This document shows, in pieces, positions 33,309 to 40,896 of a stretch of 64,000 bases of DNA (positions within the stretch are counted from its first letter, which is position 1; each line of letters opens with the position of its first letter). Position numbers and translations under genes: made by a program. Location: the NCBI GenBank assembly GCA_958369225.1, contig CATXID010000002.1:62001-126000 (forward strand), in the 5' to 3' direction. The stretch comes from an uncultured Collinsella sp. GTDB lineage: Bacteria > Actinomycetota > Coriobacteriia > Coriobacteriales > Coriobacteriaceae. The notes beneath the pieces were generated by a model that was not told the DNA's origin, did not search any database, and worked only from the letters and a program-made list of their open reading frames with translations.

Positions 33309-34118
33309 ATGCTGCAGGTCATCATTTCGCCCGCCAAGCAAATGCGCGCGGCTCAAGATGCTTTTGAAGTCCTGGGCATTCCACCTTTTGCGCACGAGAC
33401 GGCTCGCCTCCACCGCGCACTGCTAGATATCGAGCGGGATGAAGGCAGCGGCGGCCTGCAGGCCCTTTGGAACGTGAGCGACAGGCTGCTTACAACGTGC
33501 CGGGATACGCTTCACGAATTTATGCCCGTCCTGAGCGATGCCGACCTCACCGACCCCGATATCGCCCGTCACCTCTCCCCCGCCGTCATGTCCTACCACG
33601 GCATCCAATACCAAAGCATGGCGCCCGAGGTGATGGATTCCGCACAGCTCGACTGGCTGCAAAACCATCTCTGGATCCTCTCGGGCCTTTACGGATGCGT
33701 GCGCCCCTTTCATGCCGTTGAACCGTATCGGCTGGAGATGGGCGCGAAACTTGCCGTCGACGGTGCCCGAGACCTCTACGCGTTTTGGGGCGACAAGCTC
33801 GCACGGGCTATCGCTCCGGCAGACTCCAACGCTACGATCGTCAACCTTGCCAGCGTGGAATACGCCAAAGCCGTTCTGACCCGCCTCACCACCGACGTCA
33901 CGGTCGTCACGTGTCTCTTTGGCGAAGGCGTCCGCAACGGCAAGCCCATTCAGCGCTCGACCGCCAGCAAAAAGGCGCGCGGCTCCATGGTGCGCTGGAT
34001 GGCAGAAAACAAGCTCGAGGATGCAAGCGAACTTACCGCGTTCGACGTTGGTTATCGTCACTTTCCCGAGCTTTCAAATAAAAACACTTTGGTCTTCCTG
34101 AACGAACAGGCCTTGTAG
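33309..34118 (+). CDS. yaaA: YaaA family (UPF0246) peroxide-stress protein
   Basis: A 269-residue DUF328/UPF0246 protein. Landmarks are VIISPAKQM at the N-terminus, SYHGIQYQSM, LWILSGLYGCVRPFHAVEPYRLEM and GSMVRWMAENKLED near the C-terminus. In E. coli YaaA lowers free iron and protects DNA during peroxide stress; a DNA-binding helix-hairpin-helix fold has been reported. Here the N-terminal SPAKQM replaces the usual SPAKTL. ATG 33309 follows AGAGGAGAGTCC. It appears to be a single-gene unit following the repeat at 33222-33288. Confidence 0.87.
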   Translation: MLQVIISPAKQMRAAQDAFEVLGIPPFAHETARLHRALLDIERDEGSGGLQALWNVSDRLLTTCRDTLHEFMPVLSDADLTDPDIARHLSPAVMSYHGIQYQSMAPEVMDSAQLDWLQNHLWILSGLYGCVRPFHAVEPYRLEMGAKLAVDGARDLYAFWGDKLARAIAPADSNATIVNLASVEYAKAVLTRLTTDVTVVTCLFGEGVRNGKPIQRSTASKKARGSMVRWMAENKLEDASELTAFDVGYRHFPELSNKNTLVFLNEQAL

Positions 34119-34158
34119 GACCACCGCTACTTTTGAATGTGCTGCCTAGGCACGGCGT

Positions 34159-34674
34159 CTATTCCGCCAAGCCGTCGGCTTTGGCAATTTCATTTGTCGA
34201 GCCATCCTGATAGGTAATTTTGACATGCTCCACCTCGGACACCTTGATGCCCGACGGGGGCTCCAGGCGCCATTCCGTCAGCGCGATATCCATCGTCGTG
34301 GGCACGTTCCCCTGATCTTTGAGCTTCACCGTGAGTGTTTTGAGCGCCGCATCAAACGTCACGCGTTCGATTTCCTCGCCAGGAATAGACCCGCCGCTCA
34401 GCTGCAGTTGCATAAACTCATCGCGCGGATACCAATAGTCGCCCGGCGCGGCAACGGTATTGCCGCCCGCGACCTTCACCGTCATGATCGGCAGGGCCTC
34501 GTCGGCCTCAAACTCCCAGGCAGCGCCGCCGCGACCGCCAAACGTCCAAATACAAAAGGCAATCACCAGCACGGCAAGCACCGCAAAGCCAATCGCGACC
34601 AACCCATGGTGCGCACGGCCCTCCTCGGCCGATACGTCCCATTGTGTCTCTCGATATAGATGCTTGTCTTCCAT
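34159..34674 (-). CDS. Hypothetical single-pass membrane protein
   Basis: A 171-residue protein. A charged cytoplasmic N-terminus (residues 1-25) is followed by one membrane helix (GLVAIGFAVLAVLVIAFCIW, about 25-44) and an extracytoplasmic domain of about 125 residues with many beta-prone segments. I do not recognise a family. The tail resembles a structural or sensory domain, not an enzyme. ATG 34674 follows GTGGGGAGGCGAAC. It is divergent from the TPP riboswitch-thiC unit and converges on yaaA. Confidence 0.7.
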   Translation of the reverse strand: MEDKHLYRETQWDVSAEEGRAHHGLVAIGFAVLAVLVIAFCIWTFGGRGGAAWEFEADEALPIMTVKVAGGNTVAAPGDYWYPRDEFMQLQLSGGSIPGEEIERVTFDAALKTLTVKLKDQGNVPTTMDIALTEWRLEPPSGIKVSEVEHVKITYQDGSTNEIAKADGLAE

Positions 34675-34747
34675 GTTCGCCTCCCCACAGGCACGCTCGT
34701 TGACCCAATCGTACCCATTCAGGCTATACTTGAGCCCATTACATAAA

Positions 34748-34838
34748 CGGGGAGCTTGCAGGACGGGACGGCAGGCTGAGATTGGGCGCGCCCGCCCTGA
34801 CCCGCAAACCTGATATGGGTAATGCCAACGAAGGGAGC
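34748..34838 (+). promoter_or_regulatory. TPP riboswitch (THI element) controlling thiC
   Basis: The conserved THI-box parts are all present in order: CGGGGAGCTTG, GGCTGAGAT, a variable stem, CCCTGACCCGCAAACCTGAT, GGGTAATGCC and AACGAAGGGAG. Binding of thiamine pyrophosphate folds this leader and shuts down thiC. The 3' strand of the closing stem includes GGGAG, the likely ribosome-binding site of thiC, so translational control is the simplest mechanism. Confidence 0.95.
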
Positions 34839-34845
34839 CGTGCCA

Positions 34846-36180
34846 ATGAGCACACTGACCGAGCCCAAGCTCGTCACGCAAATCGACTTCGCCCGCGCCG
34901 GGCAGATCACGCCGCAGATGAAGGAAGTCGCCGAGCGCGAGCATCGCGAACCCGAGTACATCCGCGAGCGTGTGGCCGACGGCCGCATCGCCATTCCCGC
35001 CAACATCGTGCATATCAAAAAGGGCATGCGCGCCTTTGGTGTCGGTGAGGGCCTGTCCACCAAGGTCAACGTGAACTTGGGCATCTCGGGCGACAAGGCC
35101 GATGCCGCCGAGGAATGGAAGAAGGTCAAGATCGCCGAGGACTTTGGCGCCGACGCCATCATGGACCTCTCCAACTCGGGCAAGACACGCCAGTTCCGCC
35201 AGCAGCTCATCGACGAGACACCGCTCATGGTGGGCACCGTCCCCATGTACGACGCCATCGGCTACATGGAAAAGCCGCTGGTCAAGCTTACCAAGGACGA
35301 CCTGCTCGAGGTCGTGCGCGCGCACGCCGAGGACGGCGTGGACTTCATGACCATCCACTGCGGCATCAACAAGTCGGTCATCAAGACCTTTAAGGAGACC
35401 GGCCGCCTCATGAACATCGTCAGCCGCGGCGGCTCGCTGCTGTTTGGCTGGATGGAGGTCACCGGCAATGAGAACCCCTTCTACGAGTTCTACGACGAGG
35501 TGCTCGAGATCTGCCACGAGTACGACGTGACGATCTCGCTCGGCGATTCCTGCCGCCCGGGCTGCCTCTACGATTCCAACGACGCCACCGAGACCGCCGA
35601 GATGATCGAGCTGGGCAAGCTGTGCAAGCGCGCATGGGCCGCCGGCGTCCAGGTTATGGTCGAGGGACCGGGCCACATGGCGCTCGACGAGATCGCCGCC
35701 AACATGAAGCTGCAGAAGCGCCTGTGCCACAACGCCCCGTTCTATGTGCTGGGGCCGCTGGTGACCGATATCGGCGTGGGTTACGACCACATCACCGCAG
35801 CCATCGGCGGCGCCATCTCCGCAAGCTCCGGCGCCGACTTCCTGTGCTACGTGACGCCGGCAGAGCACCTATGCCTGCCTAACGCCCAGGATGTGCTCGA
35901 CGGCCTCATGGCCACTAAGATCGCCGCACATGCCGCCGATATCGCCAAGAAGGTGCCGCACGCCCGCGACATGGACGACAAGATGGGCCAGGCACGCCGC
36001 AAACTCGACTGGGATGCCATGTGGAAGTGTGCTCTCGACCCGGTCACCGGCAAGAAGCGCTACGAGGAATCCCCTGCCGCCACCGAGGGCACCTGCACCA
36101 TGTGCGGCAAGATGTGCGCCGTCCGCACCGTCAACAAGGTGTTCGAGGGCACGACGATCGACCTCGGCATGGAGGACTAG
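34846..36180 (+). CDS. thiC: Phosphomethylpyrimidine synthase
   Basis: A 444-residue radical-SAM-type ThiC. It makes hydroxymethylpyrimidine phosphate from aminoimidazole ribotide. Conserved blocks include NVNLGISGDK, DLSNSGKTRQFRQQL, TIHCGINKSV, SLGDSCRPGCLYD and VEGPGHMALDEI. The C-terminal cluster motif is CTMCGKMC (C-x2-C-x3-C as read), where long ThiC proteins have C-x2-C-x4-C. The protein lacks the N-terminal extension of enterobacterial ThiC, as in many anaerobes. ATG 34846 has GGGAG nine bases upstream, inside the riboswitch. thiD follows 180 bp downstream. Confidence 0.95.
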   Translation: MSTLTEPKLVTQIDFARAGQITPQMKEVAEREHREPEYIRERVADGRIAIPANIVHIKKGMRAFGVGEGLSTKVNVNLGISGDKADAAEEWKKVKIAEDFGADAIMDLSNSGKTRQFRQQLIDETPLMVGTVPMYDAIGYMEKPLVKLTKDDLLEVVRAHAEDGVDFMTIHCGINKSVIKTFKETGRLMNIVSRGGSLLFGWMEVTGNENPFYEFYDEVLEICHEYDVTISLGDSCRPGCLYDSNDATETAEMIELGKLCKRAWAAGVQVMVEGPGHMALDEIAANMKLQKRLCHNAPFYVLGPLVTDIGVGYDHITAAIGGAISASSGADFLCYVTPAEHLCLPNAQDVLDGLMATKIAAHAADIAKKVPHARDMDDKMGQARRKLDWDAMWKCALDPVTGKKRYEESPAATEGTCTMCGKMCAVRTVNKVFEGTTIDLGMED

Positions 36181-36275
36181 CCTTTACGAGGCAATCGCCC
36201 GCAAGCCTGCTGCGGGGCCCGTCAATTGTTGACGTGTGAACATTTGCTAACATTTGCGTAAAGATTGCACCACCA

Positions 36276-36304
36276 GCCCGGGATCGGCATACAGCCGGCC
36301 CGGG
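36276..36304 (+). terminator. Hairpin after thiC, ahead of the thiD promoter
   Basis: CCCGGG (36277-36282) and CGGC pair with GCCG and CCCGGG (36299-36304). A/T-rich CAACTTTATAAT follows. It may end the thiC transcript; the TATAAT at 36311-36316 is a plausible -10 for thiD. Confidence 0.45.
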
Positions 36305-36361
36305 CAACTTTATAATGCAGGTAGAAGACCCATTTGAATCCAACCGAACAAGGGAGCGAAC

Positions 36362-37192
36362 ATGGATCGTAGCAAGGTACCTGCCGTTCTATCCATCGCA
36401 GGATCCGATTCCAGCGGTGGCGCCGGCATTCAGGCAGACATTAAGACCATCACGGCGCACCGCCTGTATGCCGAGACAGCCATCACCGCTATCACCGCAC
36501 AAAACACGCTCGGTGTCACCGCCGTGCAGAATATCTCCCCCGATATCGTCGCTGCGCAAATTGACGCCGTCTTTGACGATATTCGCCCCAACGCGATCAA
36601 AATCGGCATGGTTTCGTCCATCGAGATTATCGAAGTTATCGCTGACCGCCTAAGCGCATGGAACGCAACCAACGTGGTCGTCGATCCCGTCATGGTCGCC
36701 ACTTCGGGCGCCCGCCTCATTGCCGAGGATGCCGCTGAGGCGCTCACACGTCGCCTGTTCCCGCTGGCGACCGTCATCACGCCCAACATTCCCGAGGCCA
36801 TGGCGCTGCTCGACTACGAGGTCGATTCCGAGCGCACGCAGCAAAACGCCGCCATGCTCCTCACTCGCCGCTTTGGCTGCGCATCCCTCGTTAAGGGCGG
36901 GCATTTTGTCAACGAGGCCAACGATGTGCTCGCAGAGCCCGCGCCACTCGATGACGAGGGTAACCACCTGGGCGATCCGCTCACCACGTGGTTCCGCCAC
37001 AAGCGCATCGAGACCGACAACACACATGGCACCGGCTGTACGCTTTCGTCCGCCATCGCCTGCGCGCTGGCCCAGGGCATGGAACTTGCCGACGCCGTCA
37101 ACGCCGGCAAGGCCTACCTAACCGGCGCTCTCGCTGCCGGCTTTGACATGGGCAAAGGTTCCGGCCCCGTCAACCACATGTGGCAGTATTAA
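36362..37192 (+). CDS. thiD: Hydroxymethylpyrimidine/phosphomethylpyrimidine kinase
   Basis: A 276-residue ribokinase-fold kinase. It begins with PAVLSIAGSDSSGGAGIQADIKT, the substrate-binding motif, and has VVDPVMVATSGARLI, TPNIPEAMALL, and the catalytic anion hole THGTGCTLSSAIACAL. It phosphorylates HMP and HMP-P to the pyrophosphate used by ThiE. The ATG follows AAGGGAGCGAAC. It lies downstream of thiC and its riboswitch but has its own TATAAT. No thiE or thiM is in the window. Confidence 0.93.
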   Translation: MDRSKVPAVLSIAGSDSSGGAGIQADIKTITAHRLYAETAITAITAQNTLGVTAVQNISPDIVAAQIDAVFDDIRPNAIKIGMVSSIEIIEVIADRLSAWNATNVVVDPVMVATSGARLIAEDAAEALTRRLFPLATVITPNIPEAMALLDYEVDSERTQQNAAMLLTRRFGCASLVKGGHFVNEANDVLAEPAPLDDEGNHLGDPLTTWFRHKRIETDNTHGTGCTLSSAIACALAQGMELADAVNAGKAYLTGALAAGFDMGKGSGPVNHMWQY

Positions 37193-37210
37193 GATTCGCA
37201 GCCCAAAACC

Positions 37211-37239
37211 ACCGCAAAGGGGACAGGCACCTTTACGGT
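37211..37239. repeat. REP-like hairpin containing GGGGACAGGCACC
   Basis: ACCGCAAAGG and CCTTTACGGT form a 10-bp stem (one mismatch) around GGACAGGCA. From memory, GGGGACAGGCACC is a core of REP sequences linked to RAYT transposases in many bacteria. The same stem reappears with almost no loop at 37484-37515, so the two hairpins bracket the triple repeat between them. Confidence 0.5.
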
Positions 37240-37253
37240 AGTTCCCACAAACA

Positions 37254-37469
37254 TCTCGATCTGTAACAGTTAGAGTCCATTTTTCGGCCCACCTGTTACA
37301 GATCGAGACATTCAAATTCCGCTGAGAAGATAATCTCAATCTGTAACAGTAACTCGGCAAAATCGACCCTAGATGTTACAGATCGAGACAAACGACCGAT
37401 ATCGACCTAAATAATCTCAATCTGTAACATCTAGCCCGTTTTCGGCCTTACAACTGTTACAGATCAAGA
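37254..37469. repeat. Three tandem 55-bp palindromic units (CTGTAACA repeats)
   Basis: Units at 37254-37308, 37334-37388 and 37415-37469, spaced 80-81 bp. Each has arms TCTCRATCTGTAACA and TGTTACAGATCRAGA with a different inner sequence of about 24 nt that contains TCGGC or a similar short motif. The arms are nearly identical between units while inner and outer sequences are not. The units lie downstream of thiD and upstream of the end of a convergent gene. Confidence 0.75.
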
Positions 37470-37483
37470 CAAACAGACGAATC

Positions 37484-37515
37484 AAGCCACCGCAAAGGTA
37501 CCTTTGCGGTGGCTT
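37484..37515. terminator. 32-bp perfect palindrome between thiD and the SGNH hydrolase
   Basis: AAGCCACCGCAAAGGT is followed at once by its exact complement (centre between 37499 and 37500). It is placed as a terminator for the minus-strand SGNH gene, whose stop is 10 bp away. It shares its ACCGCAAAGG arm with the hairpin at 37211. Confidence 0.6.
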
Positions 37516-37524
37516 GGGGTCGCG

Positions 37525-38184
37525 CTACTCACCGAGCATCTCCTGGAGCTTGGCTGCCACGGCGTGGCCCAGGCTCTCGTGGCTTTCGGGCATCATATGC
37601 AGGTAGTCGATATCGCCCGGCTCGGCAAAATCGGCGGCATTCAAAAAGTCGCAGCCAAACTGCTCGGCCACGTGCGCATAGTACTCGCCAAAATGCTCAG
37701 ATGCCTCAACGGAATGCTCGTCAAAGTCGGTCATATACACATCGGCGATCTGCGGCTTGATCTTGATAGGAGCCATCAACAGAATGCGCGGACAAGGCGC
37801 GGCGTCGGTCCACGGAAACGCGCGAACGGCGCGAATCAGTGCCATGGCGCCACGGGCGATATCGGAAGCTGTCACGTTAAAGACCGTCTTACAGTCGTTG
37901 GTGCCCAGCATGATCACAATGGCGTCCAGCGGCTTATGGGCCTCGAGCAGCATCGGAAGCGCGCGAATACCGTTGAGGTTAGTGTCCAGATGGCACATAT
38001 CGTCGCGCACCGTCGTGCGGCCGTTAAGCCCCTCCTCAATCACATGCCAGCCCTCGCCCAGGTCACGCTGTGCCACGCCGCACCAGCGCACACTCTGCGC
38101 ATAGCGCACCGCGGTGCCGTCGCGCATACCAGCCGGATCATAGCCATAGGTATTGCTGTCACCAAAGCACAGAACGTTTTTCAT
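37525..38184 (-). CDS. SGNH/GDSL-family hydrolase
   Basis: A 219-residue esterase/lipase-like protein. Block I is CFGDSNTYGYDP (nucleophile Ser10), block II includes the Gly in EEGLNGRTT, block III is LGTNDCK (Asn), and block V is DIDYLHMMPESHE (Asp/His). There is no signal peptide, so it acts in the cytoplasm. Related proteins deacetylate sugars or short esters; the substrate is open. ATG 38184 follows AAAGGAAGGG. A terminator-like hairpin ends about 25 bp before the start codon, leaving no room for another promoter. Confidence 0.82.
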   Translation of the reverse strand: MKNVLCFGDSNTYGYDPAGMRDGTAVRYAQSVRWCGVAQRDLGEGWHVIEEGLNGRTTVRDDMCHLDTNLNGIRALPMLLEAHKPLDAIVIMLGTNDCKTVFNVTASDIARGAMALIRAVRAFPWTDAAPCPRILLMAPIKIKPQIADVYMTDFDEHSVEASEHFGEYYAHVAEQFGCDFLNAADFAEPGDIDYLHMMPESHESLGHAVAAKLQEMLGE

Positions 38185-38208
38185 CGTAAGCCCTTCCTTT
38201 AGTAAAAA

Positions 38209-38235
38209 GCCGACGGGAGCAGCCCTCCCGCCGGC
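38209..38235 (-). terminator. Terminator or attenuator between the PARG-like gene and the SGNH gene
   Basis: On the minus strand GCCGGCGGGAG and CTCCCGTCGGC form an 11-bp stem with one G-U/mismatch position, followed by TTTTTA. It lies directly before the Shine-Dalgarno sequence of the SGNH gene, so it may work as an attenuator. Confidence 0.6.
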
Positions 38236-38261
38236 TCGACCTATCTGTCGGCACGTACCGA

Positions 38262-39395
38262 TTACAGGTACTTGCGCCAATCGTCATCGTCCTCATCGTC
38301 CTCGGCGGCAGCCTGGGCCTGCTCGGCGGCACGAGCGGCTGCGGCGCGGGCGGCAACCTGGGCATAGGACTCCTCGTTACGCTCGGGGAAGCTTGCCAGC
38401 ACGTGCTCAAACTTGGCGAAGTCCTCATCCCAGCGCGTAGAAGGCACGGCAAAGAACACCTGCTTGACCTTGAAGTCGCCCGATGCGAGCTCCTCGCGGA
38501 AGAGCTCTGCCACGGCCTCGGCGTCAAAGCCGTTGTTGTCGCAGCCCCAAGCACCCAGCACGAGCTTCTCGCGACCCAGCTCATCGCAGATGGCAAGGAC
38601 AAAGCGGATACGGTCGCGCAGGGCATCCAACAGGGCGTCGTCGCTCACGCGGTACTCCTGACGGGCACGCTTGACGTTGGGTGCGGCGGCAACGATCACA
38701 TCGGCGTATGCGTGCACGTGGTTGCGGTCGAAGCGCACGGCGGGCACCACCAGCGCACGATTGCGGTACAGCTCGCAGTTGATGTTGCGGCGACGGTTCT
38801 CGCCGTACCACTTGCGCTGCTTGTCGAGCACGTTGTACAGGTACGAATCGGCGCAGAGCGTGGCCTCCTGGCCCAGGTAGCCCTGGATGTAGCCACCGCC
38901 AGGGTTGGTGAACGAGGCAAAGGCAAGCACGGCCATATCGCAGAACTGCGCATAGCCGCGGCCGTTATCGAGGATTGCCTGCGTAGCGGAGGCATCAAGC
39001 ACAGTGACCTCGGGCAGGACCGGAGCAGCCTCCTCCGCGGGCGCGGACTCAACCTCGTCGGCCGACCCGGTGGACTCGAGCGCCACCTCAGGCTCGACCG
39101 CAGTCTCCACCTCGGCAGCCTCAACCTCGGCAGCGCCAGTCTCCACAACCTCGGCAACCGGCTCCTCGGCAGCCGTAGCCGCTTGGGCCTTGGCCTTCAT
39201 CGCCGCGACAAAGCCGGCAGGCATACCATCGAACTCGCGCACGCCGGCAAGCGAACGTTCGATGTCCTTGGCGCAAACCTCGGACACAGCCGCCACATGG
39301 CGCTCGGCAGCCTTGGCACGCGCCTCGCGCTTGGGATTGGGCTGACCCGCTCGGTTAGACCTGCGGTTACGGTTCCTGTTGTCGACATCTGCCAT
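38262..39395 (-). CDS. Microbial-type PARG family (TIGR02452) protein with altered catalytic motif
   Basis: A 377-residue protein. Its core is a macro-domain of the bacterial-type poly(ADP-ribose) glycohydrolase family, with FASFTNPGGGYIQGYLGQEA (GGG at 166-168) and GAWGCDNNGFDAEAVAELFREEL. The family signature is GGG-x(6-8)-Q-E-E; here it reads Q-E-A (176-178), so the usual catalytic glutamate is missing. Residues about 70-128 are a Glu/Ala/Val-rich insertion of low complexity, and both ends are charged. It may bind rather than hydrolyse ADP-ribose. The ATG follows GAAAGGTGGCCACGT. Confidence 0.75.
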   Translation of the reverse strand: MADVDNRNRNRRSNRAGQPNPKREARAKAAERHVAAVSEVCAKDIERSLAGVREFDGMPAGFVAAMKAKAQAATAAEEPVAEVVETGAAEVEAAEVETAVEPEVALESTGSADEVESAPAEEAAPVLPEVTVLDASATQAILDNGRGYAQFCDMAVLAFASFTNPGGGYIQGYLGQEATLCADSYLYNVLDKQRKWYGENRRRNINCELYRNRALVVPAVRFDRNHVHAYADVIVAAAPNVKRARQEYRVSDDALLDALRDRIRFVLAICDELGREKLVLGAWGCDNNGFDAEAVAELFREELASGDFKVKQVFFAVPSTRWDEDFAKFEHVLASFPERNEESYAQVAARAAAARAAEQAQAAAEDDEDDDDWRKYL

Positions 39396-39467
39396 ACGTG
39401 GCCACCTTTCCTGTCGCTGCCGCTATCGGCTTTTTCCCATCCATCATACCCCGCCGCGCACAAAAAA

Positions 39468-39487
39468 GACGGCCCCGAAGAACCGCC
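39468..39487 (-). terminator. Intrinsic terminator with UUCG tetraloop after the Bax inhibitor-1 gene
   Basis: On the minus strand GGCGGTTC, TTCG, GGGCCGTC forms an 8-bp stem (three G-U pairs) followed by TTTTTTG. It starts about 46 bp after the stop codon. Confidence 0.75.
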
Positions 39488-39533
39488 TTTCGTATCGATT
39501 TGCACGCGAGGCAAGCACCGCTGCAATTTGGCA

Positions 39534-40229
39534 CTAGTCGCGACGACCGAGGATGTTCAGGATGCGCAGGAACACATTGATGATGTCCACGAACAGGTTG
39601 GATGCCATGAGCACGGCGTTGGGCAGCGTGGGCGGCACCGTCGTGGCAACATAGGTGTCGTAGCCAATAAAGCCGGCGAACACCACGATCACGATCAGGT
39701 CGGTGATGGTCTGCGAGACGCCCATGAACATCAGCACGATCTCGACCAGAATCGTGGCAAGCAGGATGCCAAAACCAATGCCGTACACACGCTGGAAGAA
39801 CTTGGGGAAGGTCACGCCCAGCGCACCGAAGACAAAGGTGATGGCAGCGGTGGCGATAAAGGCAGTGTTGATGGTGGGCAGGTCGTAGTTGGCAAGGCCA
39901 AACGACGCGGTCAGGCCAAAGGTGCTCGCAAAGATTACGTAGCCCACAAGGGACAGGCCCACGGACTGCTTGCTGGCGGCGGCCGACATCATGACCATGC
40001 CGACGATGGTCAAAATTAACGAGCCAAAGACCAGCGGCAAGGCGGCCCCGCTCATCATCATGCGCGCAAACGACATGGTGCTCGTAAAGTAGGCGCCGGC
40101 GCCCATGGCGCAAAAGCCCAAGAAGATCAGGGCAGACATGGCGAGATTGTACGCGCGCGGCGACATCTCTTTGGCGCGACTTGCGCCGGTCTCAATGGGG
40201 CCGTTCTGATAGCCCTGAATATCGTTCAT
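39534..40229 (-). CDS. Bax inhibitor-1/YccA family membrane protein
   Basis: A 231-residue protein with seven predicted membrane helices after a hydrophilic N-terminus of about 30 residues. The family's C-terminal half is seen in FAGFIGYDTYVA followed by NLFVDIINVFLRILNILG. Members are thought to be pH-sensitive calcium leak channels or quality-control factors at the membrane; the bacterial role is unsettled. ATG 40229 follows AAAGGACGAAGT. It is probably monocistronic. Confidence 0.87.
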   Translation of the reverse strand: MNDIQGYQNGPIETGASRAKEMSPRAYNLAMSALIFLGFCAMGAGAYFTSTMSFARMMMSGAALPLVFGSLILTIVGMVMMSAAASKQSVGLSLVGYVIFASTFGLTASFGLANYDLPTINTAFIATAAITFVFGALGVTFPKFFQRVYGIGFGILLATILVEIVLMFMGVSQTITDLIVIVVFAGFIGYDTYVATTVPPTLPNAVLMASNLFVDIINVFLRILNILGRRD

Positions 40230-40307
40230 ACTTCGTCCTTTCAAAAAGCGCACGACAGCGCCGTAGGTGACAAGATTCCTGTCATTGTACCCGAATGCTG
40301 TACGTCC

Positions 40308-40646
40308 TTACCTACGGCGCTCGCCCTCAAGCGTACGATCAAAGGCCCAGACCCACCAACGCATCACGTGCGCCTGCGAGCCGTCCGCCCGCTCGCGCGT
40401 CTGGTCCTCCAGATACAACTCGGTCGCGTGCCCGCCAAAACGCACCTTATATGTTGCCGTACGGATGCCGTGGACCATCAGGCCAAACCCAGTGGTCGAG
40501 ATAATTTCGTCGATCGTAAAACAACGGCCGTCGACCCAGCAGACGGTGACCGGCACGACCTGTCCGCCCGCGAGGATGCGAGCCACAACGTCCACATACT
40601 GCTTGTGCACGCGCCGAGTTTTGCCGTCTGTCTGTCGATATTCCAT
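40308..40646 (-). CDS. Hypothetical 112-residue protein, probably translated from a leaderless mRNA
   Basis: A small soluble protein with a beta-rich middle (VVPVTVCWVDGRCFTIDEII), TTGFGLMVHGIRTATYKVRF and a Trp-rich, Arg-rich C-terminus (RWWVWAFD). I do not recognise a family; it may be a DUF seen in Actinobacteria. ATG 40646 has no properly spaced Shine-Dalgarno. A good promoter (TTTACA, 18 bp, GATAAT) places the start site at about the A of this ATG. Confidence 0.65.
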   Translation of the reverse strand: MEYRQTDGKTRRVHKQYVDVVARILAGGQVVPVTVCWVDGRCFTIDEIISTTGFGLMVHGIRTATYKVRFGGHATELYLEDQTRERADGSQAHVMRWWVWAFDRTLEGERRR

Positions 40647-40653
40647 GCCCCCT

Positions 40654-40683
40654 ATTATCGAACGCATGTTTGCATGTTGTAAA
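40654..40683 (-). promoter_or_regulatory. Promoter for a leaderless transcript
   Basis: On the minus strand -35 TTTACA (complement of 40678-40683), 18-bp spacer, -10 GATAAT (complement of 40654-40659). Seven bases after the -10 comes the ATG of the hypothetical gene. Confidence 0.55.
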
Positions 40684-40896
40684 GCGAACAGGCTGTGGTT
40701 TTGGGGTGTTGGGGCGCGCACACGTGTCCTCATGGCGTGTTAGCAAAAAGAATACCCGCGGTCAACAGGGCTAATATTCAATTTTAGTGCCAAAAAATTC
40801 ACTTCTCCCATCAGAACTCGGGAAAGAAACCCACAGGAGGTGATACGATTTATCATGTTTTTGTAACGTGTCTGCAAACTTCGAGAAAGCCCATAT

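Noticed and set aside
34159..35868. A 569-codon minus-strand frame spanning the TPP riboswitch region
   Set aside because: Only its last 171 codons, starting at 34674 behind GGGGAGG, are plausible; the rest is antisense to thiC.
37254..37469. Tandem repeats considered as a CRISPR array
   Set aside because: Only three units, each an inverted repeat with variable cores; spacers are not unique 30-40 bp units between identical direct repeats, and no cas genes are present.
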